Positions 9,527 through 18,771 are shown, counted from the first letter of the stretch. The stretch is 64,000 nt of DNA from MAG-120531 sp963934855 (GCA_963934855.1 CAWWAC010000006.1:11057-75056), one strand, 5' to 3'. The notes: generated by a model from the letters alone, not told the origin. A program made the numbers and translations.

Positions 9527-9988
9527 TTATATAGCCAATGCTTTTTTAAGTGCAATAATAGAACCAATATGAATGCCTTCATGAACTAAATTAAAGGCCA
9601 TAGCGTCTGTAGCATTGTTAAGAGTGACCCCTACAGAGGTTGGGTATGAGGTGTAGTTTTTAAAAAGGCCCTGCGCTACATCTTCTTTGGTTCTAGCAAT
9701 TAGGTCAGTTAAAGCCTCCCTAAGAACTGCCACTTCCACTAAGGTAGGGACTTTTTGAGGGGCAGTACCCTTTCTGTAGCTATTTATGAAATCTTCGTCC
9801 AGATGTGGCTCCAAACCACTGAGCTTATACACTAATAACTGCTGAGTAACAGCTACATGTGCAATGTTCCACCAAATATTATTGTTAAAGCCTGCGGGGA
9901 TTTCTACTAACTTTTCTAAAGAAGTAGTGTCTAAAAATTTTACATATAACTCCCTAGTCTTTGCGGTGATTTCTAATATTTGGACCAT
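9527..9988 (-). CDS. DinB/YfiT-fold protein
   Basis: A 153-residue four-helix-bundle protein of the DinB superfamily, putative metal-dependent enzymes that include thiol transferases. This DinB is unrelated to DNA polymerase IV. The spaced histidines typical of the metal site are visible in NIWWNIAHVAVTQQLL and in the C-terminal HEGIHIGSIIALKK. It is upstream of and probably co-transcribed with the trans-sulfuration enzyme gene (10-base gap). A role in thiol chemistry is therefore attractive but is only inference. Confidence 0.75.
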   Translation of the reverse strand: MVQILEITAKTRELYVKFLDTTSLEKLVEIPAGFNNNIWWNIAHVAVTQQLLVYKLSGLEPHLDEDFINSYRKGTAPQKVPTLVEVAVLREALTDLIARTKEDVAQGLFKNYTSYPTSVGVTLNNATDAMAFNLVHEGIHIGSIIALKKALAI

Positions 9989-10055
9989 AAATTCATTTTT
10001 GTTAAAAATAGTACAATTCCCCTAAATAAGGTTTCTTTGTACTTATAATCCCACT

Positions 10056-10409
10056 ATGAAACACATTTACTACCTAAGCACTTGCAACACTTGTAAAAAA
10101 ATAATTGACAGCTTTGGGCCTCTGGCCGATGTCACTTTGCAAGACCTAAAGGGCTCCCATATTTCTGAATCTGAGTTAGAAGAATTAGCCCAACTAAGTG
10201 GTTCTTATGAATCTTTGTTTAACAAGCGTTCTAGGCTTTATACCAGCGAAGGTTTGTCACAAAAAACACTTGGAGAATCTGATTATAAGTCAATAATACT
10301 CTCTCATTACACCTTTCTAAAGAGGCCTGTAATAAAGGTAGACCACGCGCTATTTGTCGGCTATAAAAAAGACACCATTGCAGCCGCTTATAAAGCCCTA
10401 AAGTCATAA
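10056..10409 (+). CDS. ArsC/Spx-family thioredoxin-fold protein
   Basis: A 117-residue member of the arsenate reductase (ArsC/Spx/YffB) family. The N-terminal active-site CxxC is at C10 and C13 (STCNTCKK), and the C-terminal half has the family segment LKRPVIKVDHALFVGY. Members include glutaredoxin-dependent arsenate reductases and proteins of unknown role. No arsenic-resistance genes are nearby, so a true arsenate reductase is not established. The gene is followed 41 bases later by an EamA transporter on the same strand. Confidence 0.8.
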   Translation: MKHIYYLSTCNTCKKIIDSFGPLADVTLQDLKGSHISESELEELAQLSGSYESLFNKRSRLYTSEGLSQKTLGESDYKSIILSHYTFLKRPVIKVDHALFVGYKKDTIAAAYKALKS

Positions 10410-10450
10410 ATCTAAGCTCTAATAACTTAAGTGCCTCTTAATTGTTTTTC

Positions 10451-11350
10451 ATGAGTAAAAGAACCCTTGCCCTTTTAGCTGCCTTTGGTGCCACTACTAT
10501 TTATGGTCTAAACCATACCATAGCAAAAGGAGTTATGCCTTACTATGTGCAGGCCTTTGGTTTTATTATGCTCCGGGTAGGAGGTGCAGCCATCTTATTT
10601 TGGGTGCTCTCATTTTTTAGACCGGCAGAAACCATAGACAGAAAAGATTGGAAGGTCATGTTGGCCGCTACTTTGTTGGGTATGGTAATTAATATGCTCT
10701 CATTTTTTAAAGGTCTTTCTCTTTCTACCCCAATTAATAGCGCCGTTCTAGTAACTATTACACCTATTATAGTAGTGCTTTTATCTGCCTTGTTTCTAAA
10801 AGAGACAATGGGCTGGAGAAAAATAAGTGGCATTGGTTTGGGCTTTGTTGGAGCCCTAGGACTTGTCCTTTTTGGCCATGAGGTAAGGCAAGACGCACCC
10901 AACATATTTTTAGGAAACCTACTCTTTATTTTGAATGCTACCTCTTATGGAGCCTACCTTATTGTGGTGAAATCTCTCATAAAAAAATACAGCCCCATTA
11001 CCCTTATGAAATGGCTTTTTACATTGGCTTTTATTATTAATTTCCCCATTACAATTGTGGAGTTTAACCAAATTAAGTGGGAGGGAATGCCAATAGAAAT
11101 ATGGGGTGCCATAGGTTTTGTAATATTTGGAACCACTTTTTTAACTTATCTTTTTAATGGTTATGCCCTCACCGCTTTAAAAGCTTCTTCAGTAGGTGCT
11201 TTTGTATACCTGCAACCTCTTATTGGTATTCTATACGCTGTTTTTACAGGAAAAGACCAGCTAAGTCCTGTAAAAATAGCTGGAACAATAGCTGTATTAG
11301 TTGGGGTTTACTTGGCCACTTCTAAGTTTCAGAAGGAGGTAAGTGATTAG
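10451..11350 (+). CDS. EamA-family drug/metabolite transporter
   Basis: A 299-residue inner-membrane protein with about ten hydrophobic segments arranged as two EamA repeats (first ending near LVLFGHEV, second near VAVLVGVYLATSKF). DMT-superfamily members export amino acids, nucleotides or other metabolites; the substrate is unknown. The ATG at 10451 is preferred over a TTG nine bases upstream. The 3' end overlaps the convergent thioesterase gene by 29 bases. Confidence 0.85.
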   Translation: MSKRTLALLAAFGATTIYGLNHTIAKGVMPYYVQAFGFIMLRVGGAAILFWVLSFFRPAETIDRKDWKVMLAATLLGMVINMLSFFKGLSLSTPINSAVLVTITPIIVVLLSALFLKETMGWRKISGIGLGFVGALGLVLFGHEVRQDAPNIFLGNLLFILNATSYGAYLIVVKSLIKKYSPITLMKWLFTLAFIINFPITIVEFNQIKWEGMPIEIWGAIGFVIFGTTFLTYLFNGYALTALKASSVGAFVYLQPLIGILYAVFTGKDQLSPVKIAGTIAVLVGVYLATSKFQKEVSD

Positions 11351-11810
11351 GCTTTTTTGCAAATTTTCTAGTGTCTCCTTTAGTTAAAATCCTATAATCT
11401 GCCGCTTTTTCAATTTGGTCAAAAGCATCTTTAAACACTTTAGGCAATGCTGTAAGTGCTCTAGATTCCAAGTCTATCCATGCCCCCATCATCTCACAAT
11501 GTGCAAAGTTTTGTCCTTTGTAGTCATAAAAATTGTGTTGGAACTCAAAGAACATTCCGTCTTGGCTAAGTCCTTTTAACTCTAAGGATACTTGTATGGG
11601 TTTTCCAGGAAAAGCCTCCTTAAAATAATAAATGTGCTCATAAAAAACCACAGGGCCTATTTTGTATTGGTCCATAGTGTTTTGATTAAACCCACATTTT
11701 ATTAGGAATCCCATACGAGTATGACTCATAAAATTTAAATAAGAAGCATTTGCTAAATGCTTATTAGCATCTAGATCGCTCCAACGAATATCAAATGATT
11801 TTGTGTACAT
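11322..11810 (-). CDS. Acyl-CoA thioesterase, 4HBT/hotdog family
   Basis: A 162-residue single hotdog-fold protein. The N-terminal segment FDIRWSDLDANKHLANASY matches the 4-hydroxybenzoyl-CoA thioesterase-like active-site pattern (D-x-N-x-H on the first helix). Likely role: hydrolysis of acyl-CoA or acyl-ACP thioesters in the cytoplasm; substrate unknown. Its C-terminal codons are read from the opposite strand of the EamA transporter 3' end (29 bases shared). A TACTTTTG promoter-like box lies 33 bases upstream. Confidence 0.85.
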   Translation of the reverse strand: MYTKSFDIRWSDLDANKHLANASYLNFMSHTRMGFLIKCGFNQNTMDQYKIGPVVFYEHIYYFKEAFPGKPIQVSLELKGLSQDGMFFEFQHNFYDYKGQNFAHCEMMGAWIDLESRALTALPKVFKDAFDQIEKAADYRILTKGDTRKFAKKPNHLPPSET

Positions 11811-11843
11811 TTATAGTAATTTTATTATGCATGCATAAGACAT

Positions 11844-11851
11844 CAAAAGTA
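11844..11851 (-). promoter_or_regulatory. Possible -7 promoter box for the thioesterase gene
   Basis: TACTTTTG on the minus strand fits TAnnTTTG, 33 bases from the start codon. No clear -33 TTG is seen, so confidence is low. Confidence 0.3.
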
Positions 11852-11892
11852 CCATTGTTTTAATAAATGCCCTAAGCTATCTAAAAAAAAGT

Positions 11893-12867
11893 ATGTCTCA
11901 AAAAGCGCCCTTTATTGACACCCTACAACTCCCTGTTGTAGCAGCACCCATGTTCCTTATTTCTAATCCTAAAATGGTTATTGAATGTTGTAAAAAAGGA
12001 ATTGTGGGTACTTTTCCGGCACTCAACCAAAGAACCAGTGAAGGCTTTGAAGCCTGGCTTATAGAAGTAAAAGAGGGCTTAGCCAATTTTGAAAAAGAAA
12101 CAGGTAAAAAAGCCGCTCCTTATGGAGTAAATTTAATTGTTCACCCTACCAATCCAAGATTAGAAGCAGATGTAAAATTGTGCATGAAACATCAGGTGCC
12201 CCTCATTATTACTTCACTGGGGGCCGTTTCTATGGTGGTAGACGCCATACACTCTTACGGTGGCTTGGTCTTTCATGATATCATTAAAAAAAGACATGCA
12301 GAAAAAGCCGCAGAAGCAGGAGTAGATGGATTAATCCTAGTAGCTGCTGGTGCTGGGGGTCATGGTGGCACTCTAAACCCAATGAGCCTTATAGCAGAAG
12401 TAAAAAGCGTCTTTAATAAGACCCTCCTACTTTCTGGTTGTATTAGCACAGGTGGTGATGTAGCCTCTGCCATTCAGATGGGTGCAGACCTTGCGTATAT
12501 GGGAACTAGATTTATTAATACCCATGAGAGCATTGCACCAGAAGAATACAAAAAAATGATCATAGAGGCTGGATCTAATGATGTGGTATACACCGCTGCT
12601 ATTTCTGGGGTACATGCTAATTTTTTAGGTGCCAGTTTAAAAGCAGCTGGTATTACTGATGAAGACCTAAAGAAAGATGTTAAAATAGATTTTGGAAAAG
12701 AATTAGATACTGAGGCAAAAGCTTGGAAAACCATCTGGTCTGCCGGTCAAGGCGTGACCACCATTCAAGACAGCCTCTCTGTTTCAGAATTAGTAGACAG
12801 ATTAAGGTCAGAGTTTTTAGCAGCTTTAGAAAAGCAAGCAAAGACTTTAGAAAAATACCAATTATAA
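11893..12867 (+). CDS. Nitronate monooxygenase family flavoprotein
   Basis: A 324-residue FMN-dependent TIM-barrel enzyme of the nitronate monooxygenase (former 2-nitropropane dioxygenase) family, which oxidises alkyl nitronates. Conserved stretches are LPVVAAPMFLISNPKMV, the glycine-rich AAGAGGHGG, and the phosphate-binding LLSGCISTGGDVASAIQMGADLAYMGTRF (positions about 176-204). It is a single gene followed by a hairpin terminator. The physiological substrate may differ from nitronates; the family call is secure. Confidence 0.88.
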   Translation: MSQKAPFIDTLQLPVVAAPMFLISNPKMVIECCKKGIVGTFPALNQRTSEGFEAWLIEVKEGLANFEKETGKKAAPYGVNLIVHPTNPRLEADVKLCMKHQVPLIITSLGAVSMVVDAIHSYGGLVFHDIIKKRHAEKAAEAGVDGLILVAAGAGGHGGTLNPMSLIAEVKSVFNKTLLLSGCISTGGDVASAIQMGADLAYMGTRFINTHESIAPEEYKKMIIEAGSNDVVYTAAISGVHANFLGASLKAAGITDEDLKKDVKIDFGKELDTEAKAWKTIWSAGQGVTTIQDSLSVSELVDRLRSEFLAALEKQAKTLEKYQL

Positions 12868-12897
12868 AATAACGAAAAATCTGAATTTGATTTTCAT

Positions 12898-12924
12898 AAG
12901 CCACCTTAAAAAAGCGGCTTTTTC
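12898..12924 (+). terminator. Probable terminator after the nitronate monooxygenase gene
   Basis: AAGCC and GGCTT arms around an A-rich loop are followed by a T-run, 31 bases after the stop. The stem is short with one internal mismatch. Confidence 0.55.
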
Positions 12925-12998
12925 TTATCTTCGTAATTCATTTATTTTTCACAACCCTTGCCAAGGAAAATAGCCTTGTGCTCAATTATTTAATAACT

Positions 12999-13478
12999 AT
13001 GAAAAAAATATTATTAATGTTTACAGCAGCACTTTTTTTAGGAAGCTGTGGAGAGAAAAAAGAGAAAGAAGAAAGTGGTTTTCAAATGAATAGAACCAAA
13101 AAAGAAGTAAGTAGCAAAAAAGTAGCTGTGGAAATTCCGGTAGACCTTTCTAACAAAGGTATTGGCCCAGTAAAAAACATTACTATTTCAAAGAGTTTAG
13201 ATTCAGATATGGTGTCTTTAGGTCAAGAAATTTTTGAAGTAAAATGCACTGCTTGCCATATGCCAAACCAGCGTATGATTGGTCCAGCCTTGGCAGGTAT
13301 TTTGGAAAGAAGAAGTCCAGAATGGGTGATGAATATGATTATAAACCCTACAGAAATGATCCAAAAAGACCCCATTGCAAAAGCATTACTTTTAGAGTAC
13401 AATAATGCTATTATGCTAAACCAAAATGTAAATCAAGAGGATTCTAGAGCTATTTTAGAGTATTTGAGATCTCTGTAG
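12999..13478 (+). CDS. c-type cytochrome lipoprotein
   Basis: A 159-residue exported protein. The signal peptide MKKILLMFTAALFLGSC has a lipobox with the lipidated cysteine at 17, followed by a lysine/glutamate-rich linker. The C-terminal half has a single haem-attachment motif CTACH (in EVKCTACHMPNQRMIGPALAGI), with methionines downstream as possible sixth haem ligands. It probably transfers electrons in the periplasm while anchored to a membrane. A GTG-started extension 21 bases upstream is open but would bury the signal peptide. It precedes the TonB receptor/DUF4249 pair by 28 bases and may be co-transcribed. Confidence 0.88.
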   Translation: MKKILLMFTAALFLGSCGEKKEKEESGFQMNRTKKEVSSKKVAVEIPVDLSNKGIGPVKNITISKSLDSDMVSLGQEIFEVKCTACHMPNQRMIGPALAGILERRSPEWVMNMIINPTEMIQKDPIAKALLLEYNNAIMLNQNVNQEDSRAILEYLRSL

Positions 13479-13506
13479 ATTTTATAACAGATCAAAAATA
13501 CGTCCT

Positions 13507-15882
13507 ATGCGTTTTTACCATGGCCTCTTTTTAGCTGTTTTTTTATTTGGTTACCACTCTCTGAAAGCTCAGGAAAAATATACCCTGAGTGGTATTATTT
13601 CTGAAGCCAGTAGCAATGAAACCCAAATAGGAGTGACCATTGCCATTCCAGAATTAAAAACTGGAGTCATTACAAATGAATACGGTTTTTACTCTATTTC
13701 AATTCCAGAAGGCTCCTATGACATTCACATTAGCTACATAGGGTTTCAAAGTATTATTAAAACTATTAGTCTAGATAAAAATCTAAAAATTGATTTCCAA
13801 CTAATAGAAGCTGTTGCCCAGTTAGATGAAGTCATTGTAAGTGAGGATATAGAAAAATTAAATATCCGAAAAGCCCAAATGAGCGTAAATGCTTTGACCT
13901 CTGCCAGCATAAAAAAAATCCCAGTCATCCTAGGAGAAGCCGATGTTATTAAATCCATCCTTCTTCTGCCTGGTGTAACCAGTGCGGGAGAAGGTGCTTC
14001 TGGTTTCAATGTGAGAGGGGGCGCAGTAGACCAAAATTTAATTTTATTAGATGAGGCCATTATATTCAACTCCTCCCATTTATTTGGGTTCTTTTCTATT
14101 TTTAATCCAGACGCTATTAAGGATGTTAAGCTTTATAAGGGGGGTATTCCAGCCCGCTATGGGGGTAGGATTTCATCTGTTTTAGATATTTATCAAAAAG
14201 AAGGAAACAGCAAAGATTTTAAAGTAAACGGTGGCATTGGAATTGTGGCTAGCAGACTGCTCTTAGAAGGACCTCTAGAAAAGGACAAAGGAGCTTTTTT
14301 AATAGGAGGTAGGGCCTCTTATGCTCATTTGTTTCTAGCCCTAGCAAACAATGATAATAAGGCCTATTTCTATGACTTAAACGCTAAGTTAAATTATAAG
14401 CTAAACAGCCGCAATAATATATATTTATCAGGATACTTTGGTAGAGACCTTTTTGGTATTTCAGAAAGTTTTATAAATGTATACGGCAATACCGTTGCCA
14501 ATTTTAGATGGAACCATTTGTTCTCAGACAGACTATTTTCTAACCTTTCTCTAATATACTCTGATTATTATTACGGCCTTGAATTAGACCTCATTGGCTT
14601 TCAATGGGATTCTGGTATAAGAAATTTCAATCTTAAATATGATTTTAAGTATTACCTGTCCAGCAACTTTAGTCTTAACTATGGTATAAATAATATTTAT
14701 TACAAATTTAATCCTGGTGAAATTAAACCCAATAGAGAAGACTCTGGTATAGTTCCTGCTAAACTTATAGACAAATACGCCAATGAATTTGGTGTTTATA
14801 TAGAGTCAGAACACAAGATTACAGAAAATTTAAGCGTTCAATACGGACTGCGTTGGAGTCATTTTAACCGTTTAGGACAAGACATTTTTAAGGTGTATCG
14901 AGATAATAATCCCGTGGTTTTCAATGAAGCCTTTCAAATTTATCAGGGTGCAACTCCCGTGGGGTTTAATAATTTAAGCCGCAGTAAATCATTGGCGAGC
15001 TTTAATAATTTTGAACCAAGGTTAGCCATGTCATACCTGCTTAATACAAAGAGCAGCATCAAGGTCAGTTATAATCACATAGCCCAATACCTTCATTTGC
15101 TTTCCAACACAGCATCTCCCACTCCTTTAGATGTTTGGACACCGAGTGGTCCCTTTGCTAAGCCCCAACTATTAGACCAATATGCACTGGGTTATTTTAG
15201 GAATTTTATGCAAGGTGATTACGCTTTTGAAACCGAGATCTTTTACAAGGATATAGACAACAGAATAGATTACATAGACGGCGCTAATTTAATTGCTAAC
15301 AACAGTATAGAACAAGTCATTTTAACTGGAACCTCAAGGGCTTATGGCCTAGAGTTATTACTGCAGAAAAACAGTGGGAGATTAAGGGGTTGGCTGGCTT
15401 ATACTTGGTCTAAGTCTGAACAGCAAACCCCAGGCCGGACGGCAAATGAATCTGGTATAAATGGAGGTGAATGGTACCATACCCCATTTGACAAGACCCA
15501 TGACATTTCACTAAATAGTTCCTTTGAGCTAAATGAAAAATGGAGTTTTAACAGTAATTTTTTGTTTCAGACAGGGCAACCTACCAACTACCCCATTGGC
15601 CAGTATGAGCAACGAGGATTCACCATCCCCCTTTTTGGGCCACGCAATGAACAGCGGCTTCCAGCTTATAGCCGTTTAGATATTTCTGCTAGCTTAAGTC
15701 CAAGGAAAAACAAGGATAGAAAATTACAAGCAGAATGGACTTTTGGCATTTACAATCTCTACAACCGCAGAAATGCGGCAGCCATAAATTTTAGGACAAA
15801 CACAGATTCTGGAAATAATGAGGCCATACGAACTTCCATATTTGGAATGGTACCCTCTGTTACCTATAATTTTAAGTTTTAG
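13507..15882 (+). CDS. TonB-dependent receptor with carboxypeptidase-like N-domain
   Basis: A 791-residue outer-membrane receptor. It has a signal peptide ending near LKAQ, a CarboxypepD-regulatory-like beta domain (YTLSGIISEASSNETQIGV, about residues 25-100), a plug domain (LLLPGVTSAGEGASGFNVRGG, about 155-175; the RGG turn is typical), and a barrel ending SVTYNFKF. The next gene is a DUF4249 lipoprotein, and receptor/DUF4249 pairs recur in Bacteroidota, by analogy with SusC/SusD but without polysaccharide genes. The ligand is unknown. The gap to the lipoprotein is only four bases. Confidence 0.92.
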   Translation: MRFYHGLFLAVFLFGYHSLKAQEKYTLSGIISEASSNETQIGVTIAIPELKTGVITNEYGFYSISIPEGSYDIHISYIGFQSIIKTISLDKNLKIDFQLIEAVAQLDEVIVSEDIEKLNIRKAQMSVNALTSASIKKIPVILGEADVIKSILLLPGVTSAGEGASGFNVRGGAVDQNLILLDEAIIFNSSHLFGFFSIFNPDAIKDVKLYKGGIPARYGGRISSVLDIYQKEGNSKDFKVNGGIGIVASRLLLEGPLEKDKGAFLIGGRASYAHLFLALANNDNKAYFYDLNAKLNYKLNSRNNIYLSGYFGRDLFGISESFINVYGNTVANFRWNHLFSDRLFSNLSLIYSDYYYGLELDLIGFQWDSGIRNFNLKYDFKYYLSSNFSLNYGINNIYYKFNPGEIKPNREDSGIVPAKLIDKYANEFGVYIESEHKITENLSVQYGLRWSHFNRLGQDIFKVYRDNNPVVFNEAFQIYQGATPVGFNNLSRSKSLASFNNFEPRLAMSYLLNTKSSIKVSYNHIAQYLHLLSNTASPTPLDVWTPSGPFAKPQLLDQYALGYFRNFMQGDYAFETEIFYKDIDNRIDYIDGANLIANNSIEQVILTGTSRAYGLELLLQKNSGRLRGWLAYTWSKSEQQTPGRTANESGINGGEWYHTPFDKTHDISLNSSFELNEKWSFNSNFLFQTGQPTNYPIGQYEQRGFTIPLFGPRNEQRLPAYSRLDISASLSPRKNKDRKLQAEWTFGIYNLYNRRNAAAINFRTNTDSGNNEAIRTSIFGMVPSVTYNFKF

Positions 15883-15886
15883 AAAT

Positions 15887-16702
15887 ATGAAAAGAATCCT
15901 CTTTTTTATATCTTTTTTAACCCTCTTATCTAGCTGTGAAGATGTGATAGAGGTATCTGTGCCTAATTCTGAACCAAGATTGAGTATAGATGCTCATTTT
16001 AATCTTTTTACAGATGAAAACCCGCTGCGTTTAGAAGGTGGCGTACGTTTAACTCTAACCGCAAATTACTTTAACAATACTGTCCCTTTGGTTAAAGATG
16101 CAACTGTTTTTATTACTGATCTATACACTGCCAACCAATACCCATTAATCTACAATCCTTCTACCGAGTATTACACCCCAAAAAACCCAGAGATTCTGAT
16201 AAATTATGACACTCAATACAGGCTTACAGTCATTTATAAAGAAGAAGTGTACCAAGGCGTGTCAAAATTTATTTCTGTAGCTCCTATAAGTTCTGTCATT
16301 CAAGGAACAAAGACTTTGTTTGAAGGAGATGAAACAGAAGTTATTGTTTCATTTAAAGATGACGCAGCCGCTACTAATTATTATCTCTATGATTTTGGTT
16401 TTAATATTCTAAGACCTATTGAAGATCGTTTTTTCCAGGGGCAAGAATTTGTGTTTTCCAACTTCTATAGTTTAGATGAGGTTAGGCCAGGCCAAAGTAT
16501 TACAATAAAAGCCTTTGGTATAGAAAAACAATACTTCACATATATATCATTAATACTTCAACAGACTGGCAATGGGGGGCCTTTTCAGCCATTACCTGCT
16601 ACTACCAGAGGAAATATCATAAATACTACAGCTTTTGATAATTACCCACTTGGCTACTTTTTAATTTCTGAAGCGTATGAATCAGACTTATTAATAAAAT
16701 AG
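15887..16702 (+). CDS. DUF4249 family lipoprotein
   Basis: A 271-residue lipoprotein with signal MKRILFFISFLTLLSSC (lipidated cysteine at 17), then a beta-rich domain typical of DUF4249 (VPNSEPRLSIDAHF; IYKEEVYQGVSKFISV). It lies four bases after the TonB receptor stop, so translation is likely coupled. DUF4249 proteins are thought to be surface or periplasmic partners of their receptor, but no biochemical role is established. A longer frame opens inside the receptor gene at 15818; the signal peptide argues for 15887. Confidence 0.85.
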   Translation: MKRILFFISFLTLLSSCEDVIEVSVPNSEPRLSIDAHFNLFTDENPLRLEGGVRLTLTANYFNNTVPLVKDATVFITDLYTANQYPLIYNPSTEYYTPKNPEILINYDTQYRLTVIYKEEVYQGVSKFISVAPISSVIQGTKTLFEGDETEVIVSFKDDAAATNYYLYDFGFNILRPIEDRFFQGQEFVFSNFYSLDEVRPGQSITIKAFGIEKQYFTYISLILQQTGNGGPFQPLPATTRGNIINTTAFDNYPLGYFLISEAYESDLLIK

Positions 16703-16825
16703 TCAAGGTCGCTTATTTGAGGCTAGGTATTTGTTTAAAAAACAACAACTATTCGTAAAAAACATATTTTGCTTAAAGCGCTTCATTAAAAGGGCCTACT
16801 TTTTTTAAGCTGTAAAATTCGGGGT

Positions 16826-18352
16826 CTAAGTGTTTGTTACTACCTTGTAGGTAGGGTCTTCTAAAACATTGACCTCTATAATGGCATCGGCATTGCGCAG
16901 CAAGGCTTTACAATCTTGGCTTAAGTGCTTTAAATGTACCTTTTTACCAACCTTTACATAGCGCTCTGTTATTTTGTTGAGCGCCTCTATGGCGGACATG
17001 TCAACCACCCTGCTTTCTTTAAAGTCAATAATCACCTCTGCAGGATCATTTAAAACGTCAAACTTCTCGTTAAAAGCAGTAATGGAGCCAAAAAAAAGAG
17101 GTCCATATATTTCATAATGCTTTACACCCATGGCATCTGTAGTTTTTCTAGCTCTAATGCGCTTGGCGTTGTCCCAGGAAAAAACTAAAGCAGAAATAAT
17201 CACACCCACTAAAACGGCAAGGGCTAAATTGTGTAAAAATACGGTCACTAAAGTGACCAAAATCATGACCAATATGTCAGATTTTGGCATTTTATTAAAA
17301 GTCTTTAAGCTGGCCCATTCAAAGGTTCCAATGGCCACCATAATCATAAGACCCGTAAGTGCTGCCATGGGCATTCTCTCTATAAAGCTAGCGCCAAACA
17401 TAATAAATACCAAGAGCATAATAGCGGCTACAATTCCAGATAACCTAGCCCTAGCGCCGTTAGAGGTGTTAATAAGACTCTGACCTATCATAGCGCAGCC
17501 TCCCATTCCTGAAAAAACACCTGACAAAATATTGGCTGTTCCTTGCGCTATGGCCTCTTTATTTCCGTTCCCTCTGGTTTCTGTAATTTCATCTACGATA
17601 TTAAGGGTCAGTAAACTTTCAATAAGTCCTACTCCTGCAACTATAGCTGCAAAAGGGAAAATAATACTCAAAGTCTCTAAGGTCAAAGGAATTTCTGGGA
17701 GGTGAAAAGGAGGAAAACCTCCTTCTATTGAGGCAATATCTCCAATTGTCCTAGTGTCTATTCCCAAGAAAAATACCAACCCAAAAACAGTTAATATAGC
17801 TACTAAAGAAGCTGGAATAGCCTTACTTAATTTAGGTAGCCCCCAAATAATAATCATGGTTAGAGATACTAAGCCAAGTAAAACATATAAACTCTGACCT
17901 GTTAGCCAGTCTCCGTTGACGTCTTTAAACTGTGCCATCTGAGACATAAATATAATAATGGCAAGGCCATTTACAAATCCAAAAATAACTGGATGTGGTA
18001 CTAAGCGCATGAGTTTTCCTAGTTTTAAAAAGCCTGCTAAGGCCTGCATGATTCCCGCTAAGATAACGGTGGCAAATACATATTCTACTCCGTATTCATT
18101 TGCTAAAGACACAATAACAATCGCCACTGCGCCTGTTGCTCCTGAAATCATTCCTGGACGCCCCCCAAAAATAGCAGTCACTAAGCCCACTACAAAGGCA
18201 GCGTATAAACCGGTTAAAGGAGAAAGTCCTGCAATTAGAGCAAAGGCTATGGCTTCTGGCACCAGTGCTAAGGCCACAGTTAAACCAGAAAGCACTTCTG
18301 TCTTGTAATTTATTTTTTGGGAGAAATCAAAAAGATTGAAAATTTTTTTCAA
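16826..18352 (-). CDS. SulP-family anion transporter with STAS domain
   Basis: A 508-residue inner-membrane permease. The SulP core has about 10-14 hydrophobic segments, with the family start LSGLTVALALVPEAIAFAL and the motif FGGRPGMISGATGAVAIV. A cytoplasmic STAS domain occupies about residues 400-500 (EVIIDFKESRVVDMSAIEAL). SulP proteins carry sulfate, bicarbonate or other anions; the substrate is not decided by sequence. It stands alone, unlike the second SulP at 42252, which lacks close similarity in its loop regions and is paired with carbonic anhydrase. Confidence 0.9.
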   Translation of the reverse strand: MKKIFNLFDFSQKINYKTEVLSGLTVALALVPEAIAFALIAGLSPLTGLYAAFVVGLVTAIFGGRPGMISGATGAVAIVIVSLANEYGVEYVFATVILAGIMQALAGFLKLGKLMRLVPHPVIFGFVNGLAIIIFMSQMAQFKDVNGDWLTGQSLYVLLGLVSLTMIIIWGLPKLSKAIPASLVAILTVFGLVFFLGIDTRTIGDIASIEGGFPPFHLPEIPLTLETLSIIFPFAAIVAGVGLIESLLTLNIVDEITETRGNGNKEAIAQGTANILSGVFSGMGGCAMIGQSLINTSNGARARLSGIVAAIMLLVFIMFGASFIERMPMAALTGLMIMVAIGTFEWASLKTFNKMPKSDILVMILVTLVTVFLHNLALAVLVGVIISALVFSWDNAKRIRARKTTDAMGVKHYEIYGPLFFGSITAFNEKFDVLNDPAEVIIDFKESRVVDMSAIEALNKITERYVKVGKKVHLKHLSQDCKALLRNADAIIEVNVLEDPTYKVVTNT

Positions 18353-18771
18353 ATGGAATTATTTAGGGTGTTTAGATACTTTATCTATTCTTTAATGAAA
18401 AGTATTCATAACCTCTCCTTTAAAACAAGGGCCAAAAATACTATTTTTAAGTGGAACGGGCACTTATAATGAGCAAAGAGGGCTGTTAAAGAGTGCTTGC
18501 AACCAATTTAGGAGCTGTTTTAGTTCAATATTAGAAATGAAAAAGCCCTAGATCCTCATCCAGGGCTTTCTAATCAACTAATTCTAACCTAAACAAAACT
18601 ATAATATTTAATATATTCTAGCTCTATAAACATATATCAAGTTTCATGCCAAAAATGGCAACAGTGTGGTTTTTATAGCAAACACTTTGAATTATATCTA
18701 AAATAAATTTGGTGAGATTATGAAATATTATAGAAAAAGCAGCCTTTTGAAGGTTGGAAGATTCTATTTAA
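18353..18771. other. 419-bp intergenic region
   Basis: It lies between the pabC stop and the sulP start (both minus strand). It holds one strong hairpin at 18541-18571 and a short inverted repeat TGCCA/TGGCA at 18647-18660. No coding frame of convincing length or start is visible, and I recognise no tRNA. The sequence just after the hairpin on the plus strand (ctaatcaactaattctaacc) resembles the leader region of outer-membrane genes, but no gene follows it. Confidence 0.6.
18541..18571 (-). terminator. Hairpin terminator, probably for pabB-pabC
   Basis: AAAGCCCT and AGGGCTTT form an 8-bp perfect stem, extended by GAT/ATC inside one mismatch. On the minus strand it is followed by TTTTTC, fitting an intrinsic terminator about 200 bases after pabC. 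On the plus strand it is followed by only a short T-run. Confidence 0.65.

Noticed and set aside
9517..9582. N-terminal extension of the trans-sulfuration enzyme
   Set aside because: It would overlap the DinB-fold gene by 56 bases and the added residues match nothing in the family.
15818..15886. Upstream start of the DUF4249 gene inside the receptor gene
   Set aside because: The extension precedes a clear lipoprotein signal peptide; start at 15887 fits the export signal and the four-base gap.
16703..16825. Possible terminator GCTTAAA/TTTAAGC between DUF4249 and SulP genes
   Set aside because: The arms are short and separated by more than 25 bases with no T-run directly after; support is too weak.
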